The position numbers and the translations under genes were made by a program. Below the pieces are notes generated by a model that ran no database searches, was not told the DNA's origin, and worked only from the letters and a program-made list of their open reading frames with translations. Below are positions 1-8,472 of a stretch of 64,000 nucleotides of DNA, piece after piece (position 1 is the stretch's first letter; every line of letters starts with the position of its first letter). Source of the DNA: Chitinophaga polysaccharea. Lineage in GTDB: Bacteria > Bacteroidota > Bacteroidia > Chitinophagales > Chitinophagaceae. Location: NCBI RefSeq assembly GCF_902150045.1, contig NZ_CABFVU010000001.1, positions 1,302,001 through 1,366,000 of the forward strand, in the 5' to 3' direction.

Positions 1-1088
1 ACGCCGAGATGATGGGAAATGCCATGGTACAGGTATTTGCGGTAGGCCGGTGTTTCCGGGTCCTGGTTTTTTACCTGTTCTTCTGTAAGCAACCCGATCT
101 TTATAAATTGTTTGGTGGCTTCCTCTCCTACCATTTCGTGGTATTTAGCGATGGTAATACCGGGGCGGAGAATGGATTTCGCGTAGTTATGCAGGTGCAG
201 GCAGGCATCATATACCTGGCGCTGGCGTGGTGAAAATTTTCCGTTTACCGGTACTGAGCGGGTAAGATCGGCATTGTATCCGCCGTATTCCGCACCAAAA
301 TCCATCAGGACCACTTCCCCGTCTTTACACTCCTGGTTATTGGAAACGTAGTGGAGGGTGCGCGCACGGTCGCCGGAAGCGATGATAGAGCCGTAAGCCT
401 CGCCGCCGGAGCGGTTGCGCAGGAACTCGTGCAAAATTTCCGCGTGGATCTCATGTTCCCACACACCTGGTTTGATAAATTTCAGCAGGCGGCGGAAAGT
501 TTTTTCCGTGATATCCATTGCTTCCTGCATCACTTTAATTTCTTCCGGTGTTTTTACCGCACGCAATTCTTTGAAGATAACGGCTGCGCGCAGGTAATTA
601 TGCAGCGGGTAGCGTTCTTTCATTTCCTGTGCATAGCGGTAATCCCTTACCGGTACCAGGTTTGCCTTGCGATTATTTTCATTGGAATTCAGATAGATGT
701 TGGCCGCATCGTTGATCCACTGTTGTAAAAGTGCATCCAGGCTATCGAGCCATATTACGGTAGACATACCGGATACAGCGTAGGCTTCATCTTTGCGTAA
801 CCGGTGCCCGTCCCACTTTTCCTTTAATTCGTTCGGGCGTACCAATACCAGTACTTCGCGGTACTTAGGATCCGGGTTATCGGGAAACAATACCACCATG
901 GTATCTTCCTGCTCAATACCTGTAAGCCAATACAGATCTGAGTTCTGTTTGAACTTGTACAAGGCGTCGCCATTGGTGGGCAGTTCGTCGTTGGAGTTGA
1001 TAATAGCTATAGACTGCGGCTGCATTTTAGCCACAAAGCGCTGGCGGTTCTTTACAAACAGCTGCGGATCCAAAGGCAGATTCTTCAT
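1..1088 (-). CDS. pepP: Xaa-Pro aminopeptidase (aminopeptidase P family), 3' end outside window
   Basis: Metallopeptidase that removes an N-terminal residue preceding proline. Reading the minus strand from the ATG at 1088 gives MKNLPLDPQLFVKNRQRF, an N-terminal aminopeptidase P domain (roughly residues 1-160), then a pita-bread catalytic domain. Visible metal-ligand motifs are VLMDFGAEYGG and YNADLTRSVPV (the two Asp ligands) and HGISHHLG near the window edge (His ligand region). The gene runs off the left end, so the last Glu ligands are not seen. The frame stays open upstream of the ATG, but a TAnnTTTG element at 1113-1120 places transcription start just before 1088, which supports this start. 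It is divergent from pckA. Family assignment is firm; the exact substrate range is inferred. Confidence 0.93.
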   Translation of the reverse strand, partial: MKNLPLDPQLFVKNRQRFVAKMQPQSIAIINSNDELPTNGDALYKFKQNSDLYWLTGIEQEDTMVVLFPDNPDPKYREVLVLVRPNELKEKWDGHRLRKDEAYAVSGMSTVIWLDSLDALLQQWINDAANIYLNSNENNRKANLVPVRDYRYAQEMKERYPLHNYLRAAVIFKELRAVKTPEEIKVMQEAMDITEKTFRRLLKFIKPGVWEHEIHAEILHEFLRNRSGGEAYGSIIASGDRARTLHYVSNNQECKDGEVVLMDFGAEYGGYNADLTRSVPVNGKFSPRQRQVYDACLHLHNYAKSILRPGITIAKYHEMVGEEATKQFIKIGLLTEEQVKNQDPETPAYRKYLYHGISHHLG

Positions 1089-1112
1089 GTCGCTTAATTT
1101 CAAATGAGGGCT

Positions 1113-1120
1113 CAAACCTA
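1113..1120 (-). promoter_or_regulatory. -7 promoter element of the aminopeptidase P gene
   Basis: On the minus strand this reads TAGGTTTG, an exact match to the Bacteroidota -7 consensus TAnnTTTG. The ATG lies 25 bases downstream. The rest of the 324-base divergent gap (1089-1412) is AT-rich and holds no recognisable gene; its other landmark is the pckA promoter element. Confidence 0.6.
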
Positions 1121-1377
1121 TGTAAAATTCGGGAGGTAGAAATGTGAAAAGGGCTTGAATTAGCAAATCGGTCAATATCTGCAACATTAAATGACAAAAT
1201 CGTACTAATATTTCCTTACAACTAATTAATAGTATATTCTCTCTTTTTTGGTTAGACAATCTAGCAATGAACCACACACATTTTGAAGATATTGCAACGA
1301 TCACCCATAAAGCGGTAACTAATTTCTAAATTTCAATGGTATAACACCTATAGAATTCGATAATATCAAAAAATCGC

Positions 1378-1385
1378 TAGTTTTG
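1378..1385 (+). promoter_or_regulatory. -7 promoter element of pckA
   Basis: Reads TAGTTTTG, an exact TAnnTTTG match, with TTCG (near the -33 TTG) at 1356-1359 at about the expected distance. The in-frame TTG at 1383 lies inside this element, so it cannot be the translation start; the ATG at 1413 follows with a leader of about 20 bases. Confidence 0.6.
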
Positions 1386-1412
1386 CTTATACACCAAAAC
1401 AATCTTGCTTTT

Positions 1413-3014
1413 ATGCAAATAAGTAGCGTAAGGAATCCTGTTGCTGACTTACGGGGACTTGGCATAGAGAACGTAACGAACGTCTATTACCAACTGTCAC
1501 CCGAACAACTAGCGGAGCAAACGGTGGCCCGTAAACAAGGAGTATATGCCGATACAGGCGCATTGGCCGTAAACACCGGGGTGTATACCGGCCGCTCACC
1601 CAAAGACAAATTCATTGTAAAAGACAACATCACAACGGGCACTGTTAACTGGAACGATTTTAACCTCCCTATCTCTGAAGAAAATTTTGATCGTTTATAC
1701 AGCAGGATCACCCGTTATTTCAGCGGCAAAGATGTATGGGTGCGTGATTGCTATGCATGCGCCGACCAGGATTACCGGGTCAACATCAAAGTGATCACAG
1801 AATTGCCGTGGTCAAGCCTGTTCGCCTACAACATGTTTTTACGCCCTTCGGAAGATGAGCTGGATGAAATGCACACCGACTGGACCGTGATCCAGGCCCC
1901 CGGCTGCCTGGCGGATCCTGCTACCGACGGCACCCGCCAACAGAATTTCTCTGTAGTGAACTTTACCAGGAAGATCATTCTTATAGGCGGCAGCGCCTAT
2001 ACGGGGGAAATCAAGAAAGGTATTTTCACCATCCTGAATTATGAACTGCCGCAGAACAAAAATGTACTGAGCATGCATTGCTCCGCCAACATGGGCGACG
2101 ACGGTGATACCGCTATTTTCTTTGGTCTGAGCGGCACCGGAAAAACCACGCTGAGCGCAGATCCTGCACGTAAGCTGATAGGCGACGACGAACACGGATG
2201 GACCGCTACCGGCGTATTCAATTTTGAAGGAGGGTGTTATGCAAAATGTATTGATCTTTCCGAAGAAAAAGAGCCGCAGATATTTCATGCCGTACGTGAA
2301 GGTGCGTTATTGGAGAACATCAAATTTTTTCCGGGTACCCATACGGTAAATTATACAGATTGTTCCATCACGGAAAACACTCGTGTATCTTACCCGTTGC
2401 CTTATATTGAAAATGCGATGGAGCCTGCCATAGGCGGCATTCCCAAAAACATATTCTTCCTTACCTGCGATGCCTATGGTGTATTGCCACCGGTATCCAG
2501 GCTGTCGCCCGGACAGGCTATGTACCAGTTCATTTCCGGTTATACCGCGAAAGTAGCCGGTACCGAAGCTGGTATCACCGAGCCAAAATCCACTTTCAGT
2601 GCCTGTTTCGGCGCGCCTTTCATGCCTTTGCATCCTGCACAGTATGCGCAGATGCTGGGTGAAAGAATGCGCAAATACGATGTTAATGTGTGGCTGATCA
2701 ACACTGGCTGGACCGGTGGGGCCTATGGTACCGGCAGCCGGATGAAGTTGTCGTATACCCGTGCCATGATCACTGCTGCACTGAACGGTAGTCTCGATAA
2801 GGCAACCTTCCATCCGCATCCTGTATTCGGTTTCGCCATCCCGGATCACTGCGACGGCGTTCCATCCGATATACTGGATCCGCGCAATACCTGGGAAGAC
2901 AAGGCTGCATACGACAGGCAGGTAAAGGATCTGGCCGGTCAGTTCATCCGTAATTTTGAAAAATATGCAGGCGCATCTGCACCGGAGATCCTGGATGCGG
3001 CGCCAAAAATTTAA
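1413..3014 (+). CDS. pckA: Phosphoenolpyruvate carboxykinase (ATP)
   Basis: Interconverts oxaloacetate plus ATP with phosphoenolpyruvate, CO2 and ADP, the entry step of gluconeogenesis in the cytoplasm. The 533-residue product has the normal length. Motifs in order: YTGRSPKDKF near residue 58 (oxaloacetate-binding Arg), the kinase-1a P-loop GLSGTGKTTLSADP near 238, and GDDEHGW near 257 (metal-binding Asp and nucleotide contacts). The start is the ATG at 1413; the open frame extends to a TTG at 1383 but that codon overlaps the promoter element. It is a single-gene unit with its own promoter, divergent from the peptidase gene. A hairpin at 3130-3165 may end the transcript. Nothing is unusual in the protein. 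Confidence 0.97.
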   Translation: MQISSVRNPVADLRGLGIENVTNVYYQLSPEQLAEQTVARKQGVYADTGALAVNTGVYTGRSPKDKFIVKDNITTGTVNWNDFNLPISEENFDRLYSRITRYFSGKDVWVRDCYACADQDYRVNIKVITELPWSSLFAYNMFLRPSEDELDEMHTDWTVIQAPGCLADPATDGTRQQNFSVVNFTRKIILIGGSAYTGEIKKGIFTILNYELPQNKNVLSMHCSANMGDDGDTAIFFGLSGTGKTTLSADPARKLIGDDEHGWTATGVFNFEGGCYAKCIDLSEEKEPQIFHAVREGALLENIKFFPGTHTVNYTDCSITENTRVSYPLPYIENAMEPAIGGIPKNIFFLTCDAYGVLPPVSRLSPGQAMYQFISGYTAKVAGTEAGITEPKSTFSACFGAPFMPLHPAQYAQMLGERMRKYDVNVWLINTGWTGGAYGTGSRMKLSYTRAMITAALNGSLDKATFHPHPVFGFAIPDHCDGVPSDILDPRNTWEDKAAYDRQVKDLAGQFIRNFEKYAGASAPEILDAAPKI

Positions 3015-3129
3015 TAACACCTGTGATCTGGCTCTTCCGTTGCGTATATCAGCAGGAAGAATTATATTCAAGTTTTGCCTTATAATTTCCACTGAACCAA
3101 TCGTAAGTTCCTGACGGGCGCAATGCCCG

Positions 3130-3165
3130 GGCAAAACAAGTTCCTTTACAGGGGCTTGTTTTGCC
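3130..3165. terminator. Hairpin downstream of pckA
   Basis: GGCAAAACAAG (3130-3140) pairs perfectly with CTTGTTTTGCC (3155-3165) around a 14-base loop. No U-tract follows, so it may be a 3' stabilising or processing structure rather than a classic intrinsic terminator. The 258-base gap 3015-3272 holds this hairpin and the folD promoter and no gene. Confidence 0.4.
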
Positions 3166-3261
3166 GGATCTTAGGAAATATTTTCTTCCCCTCCCCCTAC
3201 TTACTGCAGCAGGCACTTCCCAAAAAGCGGATTTCATAGCTGATTACATACAGCTTTTTCT

Positions 3262-3269
3262 TACCTTTG
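3262..3269 (+). promoter_or_regulatory. -7 promoter element of folD
   Basis: TACCTTTG, an exact TAnnTTTG match. It ends only three bases before the ATG at 3273, which implies a leaderless or nearly leaderless mRNA. The TTG at 3267 lies inside this element and is rejected as a start. Confidence 0.6.
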
Positions 3270-3272
3270 CAC

Positions 3273-4160
3273 ATGCAAATTTTAGACGGTAAACTCGTTT
3301 CTGAGGCTATAAAAGCCCAATTAGCCGCCCAGGTGGCCGAATTGAAGGCCGCTGGGAAAAAGGTCCCTCACCTGGCTGCCATATTGGTAGGTAATAATCC
3401 GGCAAGTGAAACCTACGTAGCATCCAAAGTAAAATCATGTGCAGAATGCGGTTACAATTCCACTCTTCTGCGTTTTGATGCACAGATCTCTGAAAAGCAT
3501 CTGCTGGACCAGATCATTCTGCTGAATGAGAACCCGGATGTGGATGGTATCCTTGTACAATTGCCATTACCCAAACATATCAACGAAGAGCTGGTGATCA
3601 ATACCATTGATCCAAGCAAGGATGTGGATGGTTTTCATCCCATGAACGTAGGTAAAATGGTAAGCGGATTACCTGCATTTATTCCGGCTACTCCATACGG
3701 TATTATGCTGATGCTGGAGCACTACAACATTCCCACCAAAGGAAAGCATGCCGTGGTAATAGGCCGCAGCCATATTGTAGGTACGCCTATGAGCATTTTG
3801 CTGAGCCGCAATACCAACCCTGGTAACTGCACTGTTACCCTTACGCATTCCCAGACACATAACCTGGCTGAAATTTGCCGTCAGGCAGATATTATCATTG
3901 CTGCTATAGGCCGGCCGGATTTTGTAACTGCGGATATGGTGAAAGAAGGCGCTGTAATTGTGGACGTAGGTATTAACCGTGTGGAAGATGCCAGTAAGAA
4001 AAGCGGTTTCCGCCTGAAGGGTGATGTGAAGTTTGATGAAGTAGCGCCCAAATGCAGCTATATCAGCCCGGTACCGGGAGGTGTAGGTCCCATGACCATC
4101 GCTGCATTACTTAAAAACACCTATCATTCCGCTATTGGTTTGAGAGGAAGTATGAACTAA
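3273..4160 (+). CDS. folD: Bifunctional methylenetetrahydrofolate dehydrogenase / cyclohydrolase
   Basis: Cytoplasmic one-carbon enzyme that oxidises 5,10-methylene-THF to methenyl-THF and hydrolyses it to 10-formyl-THF. The 295-residue protein begins [17 protein letters not shown]. It shows the substrate motif [16 protein letters not shown] (catalytic Lys), the signature [13 protein letters not shown], and the NADP-binding run [17 protein letters not shown], ending with [15 protein letters not shown]. All catalytic parts are present. It sits alone between pckA and queE; folate chemistry links it loosely to folE later in the window. The ATG at 3273 is chosen because it matches the family start. 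Confidence 0.97.
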   Translation: MQILDGKLVSEAIKAQLAAQVAELKAAGKKVPHLAAILVGNNPASETYVASKVKSCAECGYNSTLLRFDAQISEKHLLDQIILLNENPDVDGILVQLPLPKHINEELVINTIDPSKDVDGFHPMNVGKMVSGLPAFIPATPYGIMLMLEHYNIPTKGKHAVVIGRSHIVGTPMSILLSRNTNPGNCTVTLTHSQTHNLAEICRQADIIIAAIGRPDFVTADMVKEGAVIVDVGINRVEDASKKSGFRLKGDVKFDEVAPKCSYISPVPGGVGPMTIAALLKNTYHSAIGLRGSMN

Positions 4161-4235
4161 CCGGCAGACCGGAAAACTGATTTAGCATTAAATGCAGCCG
4201 GACGCTAAAAAAACCGGACCTTTGTGAAGTAAGAC

Positions 4236-4862
4236 ATGTCTGTAACAACAATAAATATTAATACCGATACTCTCCCTGTGATGGAGCGCTTTTACACCAT
4301 CCAGGGAGAAGGCTACCACCAGGGAAGGGCAGCCTATTTTGTCAGGCTGGGTGGCTGTGACGTAGGTTGTGTGTGGTGCGATGTAAAAGACAGCTGGGAT
4401 GCAGACAAACATCCGCAGGTAGCCGTTTCTGAAATTGTAACGGAAGCAGCCGCTTACCCGGGCCGCATTGCGGTGATTACCGGCGGAGAACCGCTGCTTC
4501 ATAACCTCGATGCACTTACCCGCTCCCTGCATAAACAGGGATTTCATACGCATATTGAAACATCCGGATCTTCCCCGCTCAGTGGTAAGTGGGACTGGAT
4601 TACTTTATCGCCCAAAAAATTCAAGGCGCCATTGCCGGAGATCTGCAAGGCAGCACATGAGCTGAAAGTGGTGATCTTTAATAAAACAGATTTCGCCTGG
4701 GCCGAAAAATATGCCGCCTTAGCGGGCAAACATTGTAAGCTGTACCTGCAGCCGGAGTGGGAACGCAGCGCCGAAATGACGCCGCTGATCACGGAGTATA
4801 TCAAGGATCATCCCGAATGGACCATGTCGTTACAGATCCACAAGTATATCAACGTTCCTTAA
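4236..4862 (+). CDS. queE: 7-carboxy-7-deazaguanine synthase (radical SAM)
   Basis: Radical-SAM enzyme that contracts 6-carboxy-tetrahydropterin to 7-carboxy-7-deazaguanine in preQ0/queuosine synthesis. The FeS cluster cysteines are visible as CDVGCVWCD (Cys41, Cys45, Cys48), followed by DSWD and the SAM-binding ITGGEPLLH. The substrate strand ERFYTIQGEG is at residues 18-26. Length of 208 residues is normal. A one-mismatch -7 element (GACCTTTG, 4217-4224) lies 11 bases upstream of the ATG. The partner enzyme queD is in the same window at about 41.3 kb, not adjacent. Confidence 0.95.
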   Translation: MSVTTININTDTLPVMERFYTIQGEGYHQGRAAYFVRLGGCDVGCVWCDVKDSWDADKHPQVAVSEIVTEAAAYPGRIAVITGGEPLLHNLDALTRSLHKQGFHTHIETSGSSPLSGKWDWITLSPKKFKAPLPEICKAAHELKVVIFNKTDFAWAEKYAALAGKHCKLYLQPEWERSAEMTPLITEYIKDHPEWTMSLQIHKYINVP

Positions 4863-4876
4863 TCGCCTTCGGCGAT

Positions 4877-5068
4877 GCGAATTTTGCCTTGGAACACTGA
4901 TTAGGCTGATTATAATGATTTGTTTGATTTTTACTTTTATTTTTTTAAGCAATAAATATTAATAAGGGAGATAAAAAGGTGTATATCCGCTTTTATCTCC
5001 CTTATTATTAAATAAAATCAAACAAATCATTATAATCAGCCTAATCAGTGTTCCAAGACAAAATTCGC
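4877..5068. repeat. Long palindromic intergenic element, copy 1
   Basis: Two 55-base arms (4877-4931 and 5014-5068) are inverted repeats with a single mismatch; the inner 43 bases match perfectly. Nested inside is a second palindrome, TAATAAGGGAGATAAAA (4960-4976) against its complement at 4991-5007. The arms carry repeated TGATT words (CTGATTAGGCTGATTATAATGA). The whole unit could fold as one very long hairpin. It has no ORF. A related core occurs at 7073-7116 on the other side of the neighbouring gene. It may act as terminator for queE, or be a MITE-like or REP-like element. Confidence 0.8.
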
Positions 5069-5118
5069 TTACACTATTTTTCCCGGTAATTTCGTTAATT
5101 ACATTGCGAATACATACT

Positions 5119-7011
5119 ATGAAGAAAACCTCCCTGTTAATACTAAGTTGCCTGTTGGGTTCCGGGCTGCTGTTGCAAGCCCAGACCGTTACCTATGAGA
5201 ACGCTCCTAAAAAGGCCAAAGCCAGTTTTGACCGCGCTATTGATGCCGTAAGAACTTACCAGACCAAAGCCGCTATCGGGCTGCTACAGGAAGCTATTAA
5301 AGCAGCGCCCAATTTCACGGATGCCTACGGGCAAATGGGTTTATGCTATGTGGAACTGAAAGACTATGCTGCCGCCACAGCTGCTTTTGAAAAATTAAAA
5401 CAGCTGGACAGCAGCGGATTGCGCCCGGTAATGGTACCCTATTCAAAAGCCATGGCGGGAACAGGTAATTTCGTAGGTGCGTTACAGTTAATCAATCAAT
5501 ACATTGCAACTGTAAAGTCGAAAAGCGCCAATGCGGAAAAACTGAAAGTGAATTATGAATTCGCCGTAAACAATGGCAGGCAGGCAGTACCATTCCACCC
5601 CGAAAACCTCGGAGATCCGGTAAACAGTAAAGACCCGGAATACTTCCCCTCATTAACCATTGACAGTAAAACATTGATCTTCACCAGGCGTGTAAATGGC
5701 CGCAACGAAGATTTCTATATTACAAACCGGGATAACGATCACTGGTCTGCTGCACAAAACATGGGTGAACCTGTAAATTCCTCTTTCAATGAAGGCGCAC
5801 AAAACATTTCACAAGATGGTACCATGCTGGTATTCACAGGCTGCGAATTTCCGGAAGGCAAAGGCAGCTGCGATCTCTACTACTCAGAAAAAACGGCTTC
5901 AGGCTGGACCACACCAAAGAATATGGGAGCGCCCATTAATACACGCGACTGGGAATCACAACCCTGCCTCAGCGCCGACAAACAAACACTTTATTTTGCA
6001 CGTGAAACACCAGATCACGGTGCAGATATATTTGTAACCAGGCGGCAACCCAACGGGCAGTGGAGCGTTCCGGAAAGGATGGGGCCCAATATCAATACCA
6101 ACGGCAGGGAAACAACTCCTTTCATCCATGCCGACGGGCAAACACTGTACTTCGCTTCCGACGGGCATCCCGGGTATGGCGGACTGGATATCTTTTATTC
6201 GCGGCGCCAACCGGATGGCAGCTGGGGGCCCGCCACCAACCTTGGCTATCCTATCAATACCATTGATGAAGACGCATCGCTGGTAGTGGAAGCAAACGGG
6301 AAAACCGCCTACCTGGCCTCTGATCGCTCCGATACCCGCGGCGCACTGGATATTTACAGCTTTGAACTTTATCCCGAAGCACGCCCCCTGCAAACACTGT
6401 ATGTTAAAGGGTATGTGTACGACACGCTCACGCATAAACGCCTCACCGCCAATATCGATATCACCGATCTGCAGGGTGGGTACAATATTGCTACCGTTAC
6501 CACCAATGAAAACGGCGACTACCTGGCCCCGTTACCGGTAGGAAAAGATTATGCCATGCACGTGAACAGGAAAGGATATCTTTTTTACTCCGATAATTTT
6601 TCACTGAAAGAACATAACCCGGGTGTACCTTACGAAAAAAATATTCCATTACAACCACTGGCAGCCAACGCGAGCATCGTGTTAAATAATATTTTCTTCG
6701 ACAGCAAACAATATAACCTGAAACCTGAATCTGTAACAGAGCTCAACAAACTGGTAAACCTGTTGAAAGATAACCCGGCTGTAAAAATTGAAATTTCAGG
6801 ATATACCGACAATGTAGGATCGGACAAAGACAATCAATTGCTTTCCCAGAACCGTGCAAAAGCAGTTGTGAGCTACCTGTCTGAGAAAGGCATTAAGCCA
6901 GACCGGCTTACTGCAAAGGGTTACGGCGAAAGTAACCCCGTTGCTACCAATGACACCGAAGAAGGAAGAGCTGCCAACAGGCGTACGGTGTTCCGGATTA
7001 TCAGCCTGTAG
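5119..7011 (+). CDS. PorE-like OmpA family protein (TPR, beta-propeller, CRD, OmpA)
   Basis: Probable envelope protein anchoring an outer-membrane complex to peptidoglycan. After the signal peptide MKKTSLLILSCLLGSGLLLQAQ come TPR-like repeats (about residues 30-135), PD40/WD40-like propeller repeats (about 165-420, recurring PINT..D and LYFAS motifs), a carboxypeptidase regulatory-like domain (about 430-505) and a C-terminal OmpA domain (about 525-630) with SGYTDNVGSDKDN and NRAKAVVSYL. This order matches PorE of the type IX secretion system, but Bacteroidota carry several paralogues, so the exact role is inferred. The start is the ATG at 5119, not the TTG at 5104, because the signal peptide begins there. 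Related palindromic elements lie on both sides. Confidence 0.82.
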   Translation: MKKTSLLILSCLLGSGLLLQAQTVTYENAPKKAKASFDRAIDAVRTYQTKAAIGLLQEAIKAAPNFTDAYGQMGLCYVELKDYAAATAAFEKLKQLDSSGLRPVMVPYSKAMAGTGNFVGALQLINQYIATVKSKSANAEKLKVNYEFAVNNGRQAVPFHPENLGDPVNSKDPEYFPSLTIDSKTLIFTRRVNGRNEDFYITNRDNDHWSAAQNMGEPVNSSFNEGAQNISQDGTMLVFTGCEFPEGKGSCDLYYSEKTASGWTTPKNMGAPINTRDWESQPCLSADKQTLYFARETPDHGADIFVTRRQPNGQWSVPERMGPNINTNGRETTPFIHADGQTLYFASDGHPGYGGLDIFYSRRQPDGSWGPATNLGYPINTIDEDASLVVEANGKTAYLASDRSDTRGALDIYSFELYPEARPLQTLYVKGYVYDTLTHKRLTANIDITDLQGGYNIATVTTNENGDYLAPLPVGKDYAMHVNRKGYLFYSDNFSLKEHNPGVPYEKNIPLQPLAANASIVLNNIFFDSKQYNLKPESVTELNKLVNLLKDNPAVKIEISGYTDNVGSDKDNQLLSQNRAKAVVSYLSEKGIKPDRLTAKGYGESNPVATNDTEEGRAANRRTVFRIISL

Positions 7012-7072
7012 CGGATTTTGTCTTTTCCAGGATTATGATGATTTCGCTGATTATACTTTTGGGATTTTGTAA

Positions 7073-7116
7073 TAATTAAGGGAGATGTAAGCGGACGCTT
7101 ATATCTCCCTTAATTA
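7073..7116. repeat. Palindromic intergenic element, copy 2 (core)
   Basis: TAATTAAGGGAGATGTAAGCG (7073-7093) pairs with 7096-7116 with one mismatch, around a two-base loop. The core word AAGGGAGAT is shared with copy 1 at 4960-5007. Flanks 7029-7055 and 7120-7142 hold degraded TGATT-type arms (GGATTATGATGATTT), like the arms of copy 1. It lies just after the PorE-like gene and could serve as its terminator. Confidence 0.7.
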
Positions 7117-7145
7117 TTTTTAATCATCAGTATTGTCAGGTTAAG

Positions 7146-7592
7146 GCATGAATGGGAATAGAGTTACTTTCCGAATACTTCTTGGATACTTGTTGGATAC
7201 TTAGGAGTCGTCTATGTGTAGCACTCCTCATACACTCAGGATATACTCCTCATACACCCATTATGTGGTCAACTCGAACTAATAATGCACTTTCAATGTG
7301 CTTAGTGCATGCACTCAGGATACCAGAAATCGGTTTACATTGTCGTATAGCTGAGCTGATTGCCGGGTATTTTTTTATAATTCTTCCGGGTACAAAATCC
7401 GGCAAAAAGCGCCAGAACCGGCGGATTGGTTTGGCCGCTTTTTGCCAGGATGGTAATTTAGTGGTAGCCTTTATTTCAATGCGTGTACCAGTGTCCTGCT
7501 GCAATTATCCGTAGAGCGGCACCTGAGCGCCTTCATCGGCTGATATTGCGGATCAGGATAGCATTGCAGCGCCGGCGACGGGGAACGCCGCA
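7146..7592. other. Non-coding interval with short direct repeats and a hairpin
   Basis: No convincing gene. TTGGATACTT occurs twice with an 11-base period (7182-7191, 7193-7202); ACTCCTCATACAC twice (7223-7235, 7245-7257); CACTCAGGATA twice (7233-7243, 7312-7322). A perfect 11-base stem joins GGCAAAAAGCG (7401-7411) to CGCTTTTTGCC (7436-7446). Short open frames on both strands (74-120 codons) have no recognisable product. The stretch may be a decayed mobile sequence. Confidence 0.5.
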
Positions 7593-8399
7593 TTAGTAAT
7601 TCCGCAACCTGCTTCGCAGTATGGAGTCTTTCTGCTGGGTAGTTAGCTTATACTGGAAATTGTAGAGCGCTCCTTCCCAGTCGCCATACATAGGATTGGG
7701 GAGAACGATATACCGGCTGCCGAAATCCGGCGCAGCCTGTAATGTAGCGGTATTTCTTTCCTCAAAAGGTTTTTTATCGAAGGTGGAGGAGAAGTCGCCA
7801 AGGTTATCTCCAAACAGCATTACAATTTCATATTGCTGTAATACCTGTTGCCGGCGCGGCTCTTTACCGGAAGTAGTGGTTTTCAGAAACAGGTGCTCAT
7901 TGTCTGCATCCGGGAACTGGTAGTGCTGGAGGTTTTGCAGGGTTACCGCCCTTTCGGCTTCCAGCCTGTTGGTGATATAAAATACTTTCACGCCTTTGGA
8001 AGCAGCGTATTTAAAAAAGGAGGGAGCGCCGGGAACTGTGTCTGCCACGGCTTTGGCCGTCCATTCCATCCAGCTTTTATCATCGTATGTTTTGCCGGCC
8101 AGCGCCTGGTGTACCGAGTAAGGACTGTTGTCGAGTACGGTTTCATCGATATCAGTAACTACCGCCAGTGGTTTGCTGCCTTTGGCCGCGATGTACTGAT
8201 CGAGGCGAAGGGCTGCCAGCTGGTATGCCTGGAGGCACAGTGCTTTGTATTCGCCGGATTGCTGCTGCCATAGTGCAGCCCATGCGGGGCCTCCGGGAAG
8301 CAGTGGCGATCCCGCATTTTTTTCTGCTACCGGCCGGGTAGTTTTACAGGCCAGTAATCCTGCTGCCATTATGCCTGTCAGTATCCATTTCATCTTCAT
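7593..8399 (-). CDS. 5'-nucleotidase / acid phosphatase, lipoprotein e(P4) family
   Basis: HAD-superfamily phosphatase expected on the periplasmic or outer-membrane face, dephosphorylating nucleotides and other phosphomonoesters. The product begins MKMKWILTGIMAAGLLACK, a lipoprotein signal with lipobox LLAC. The catalytic nucleophile motif is VTDIDETVLDNSP (DxDxT type), followed by the threonine motif VFYITNRLEAER and the acidic motif IVMLFGDNLGDFS. About 268 residues, normal for the family. The open frame extends upstream to 8510, but the lipoprotein signal and a TAnnTTTG element at 8421-8428 support the ATG at 8399. Divergent from dprA. Confidence 0.9.
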   Translation of the reverse strand: MKMKWILTGIMAAGLLACKTTRPVAEKNAGSPLLPGGPAWAALWQQQSGEYKALCLQAYQLAALRLDQYIAAKGSKPLAVVTDIDETVLDNSPYSVHQALAGKTYDDKSWMEWTAKAVADTVPGAPSFFKYAASKGVKVFYITNRLEAERAVTLQNLQHYQFPDADNEHLFLKTTTSGKEPRRQQVLQQYEIVMLFGDNLGDFSSTFDKKPFEERNTATLQAAPDFGSRYIVLPNPMYGDWEGALYNFQYKLTTQQKDSILRSRLRNY

Positions 8400-8420
8400 A
8401 AGAATATCCGTTGGTAGCTG

Positions 8421-8428
8421 CAAAAATA
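8421..8428 (-). promoter_or_regulatory. -7 promoter element of the acid phosphatase gene
   Basis: Reads TATTTTTG on the minus strand, an exact TAnnTTTG match, 21 bases ahead of the ATG at 8399. Confidence 0.55.
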
Positions 8429-8472
8429 ATTCATGCCAGGGAGAAAAAAGTGCCGGGAGAAAATTGTAAATT

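Noticed and set aside
1383..1412. TTG-initiated extension of pckA
   Set aside because: The TTG lies within the TAGTTTTG promoter element; the ATG at 1413 fits family length.
2307..3134. 275-codon minus-strand frame inside pckA
   Set aside because: It is the antisense shadow of a complete, conserved pckA and encodes no recognisable protein.
4877..5068. CRISPR array or insertion sequence
   Set aside because: Only inverted, not regularly spaced direct repeats, and no cas or transposase gene; best read as a palindromic repeat.
7152..7514. Open frames on both strands (120 codons plus, 84 codons minus) in the gene-free stretch
   Set aside because: No recognisable domain, composition unlike neighbours, and the region is made of short repeats and a hairpin.
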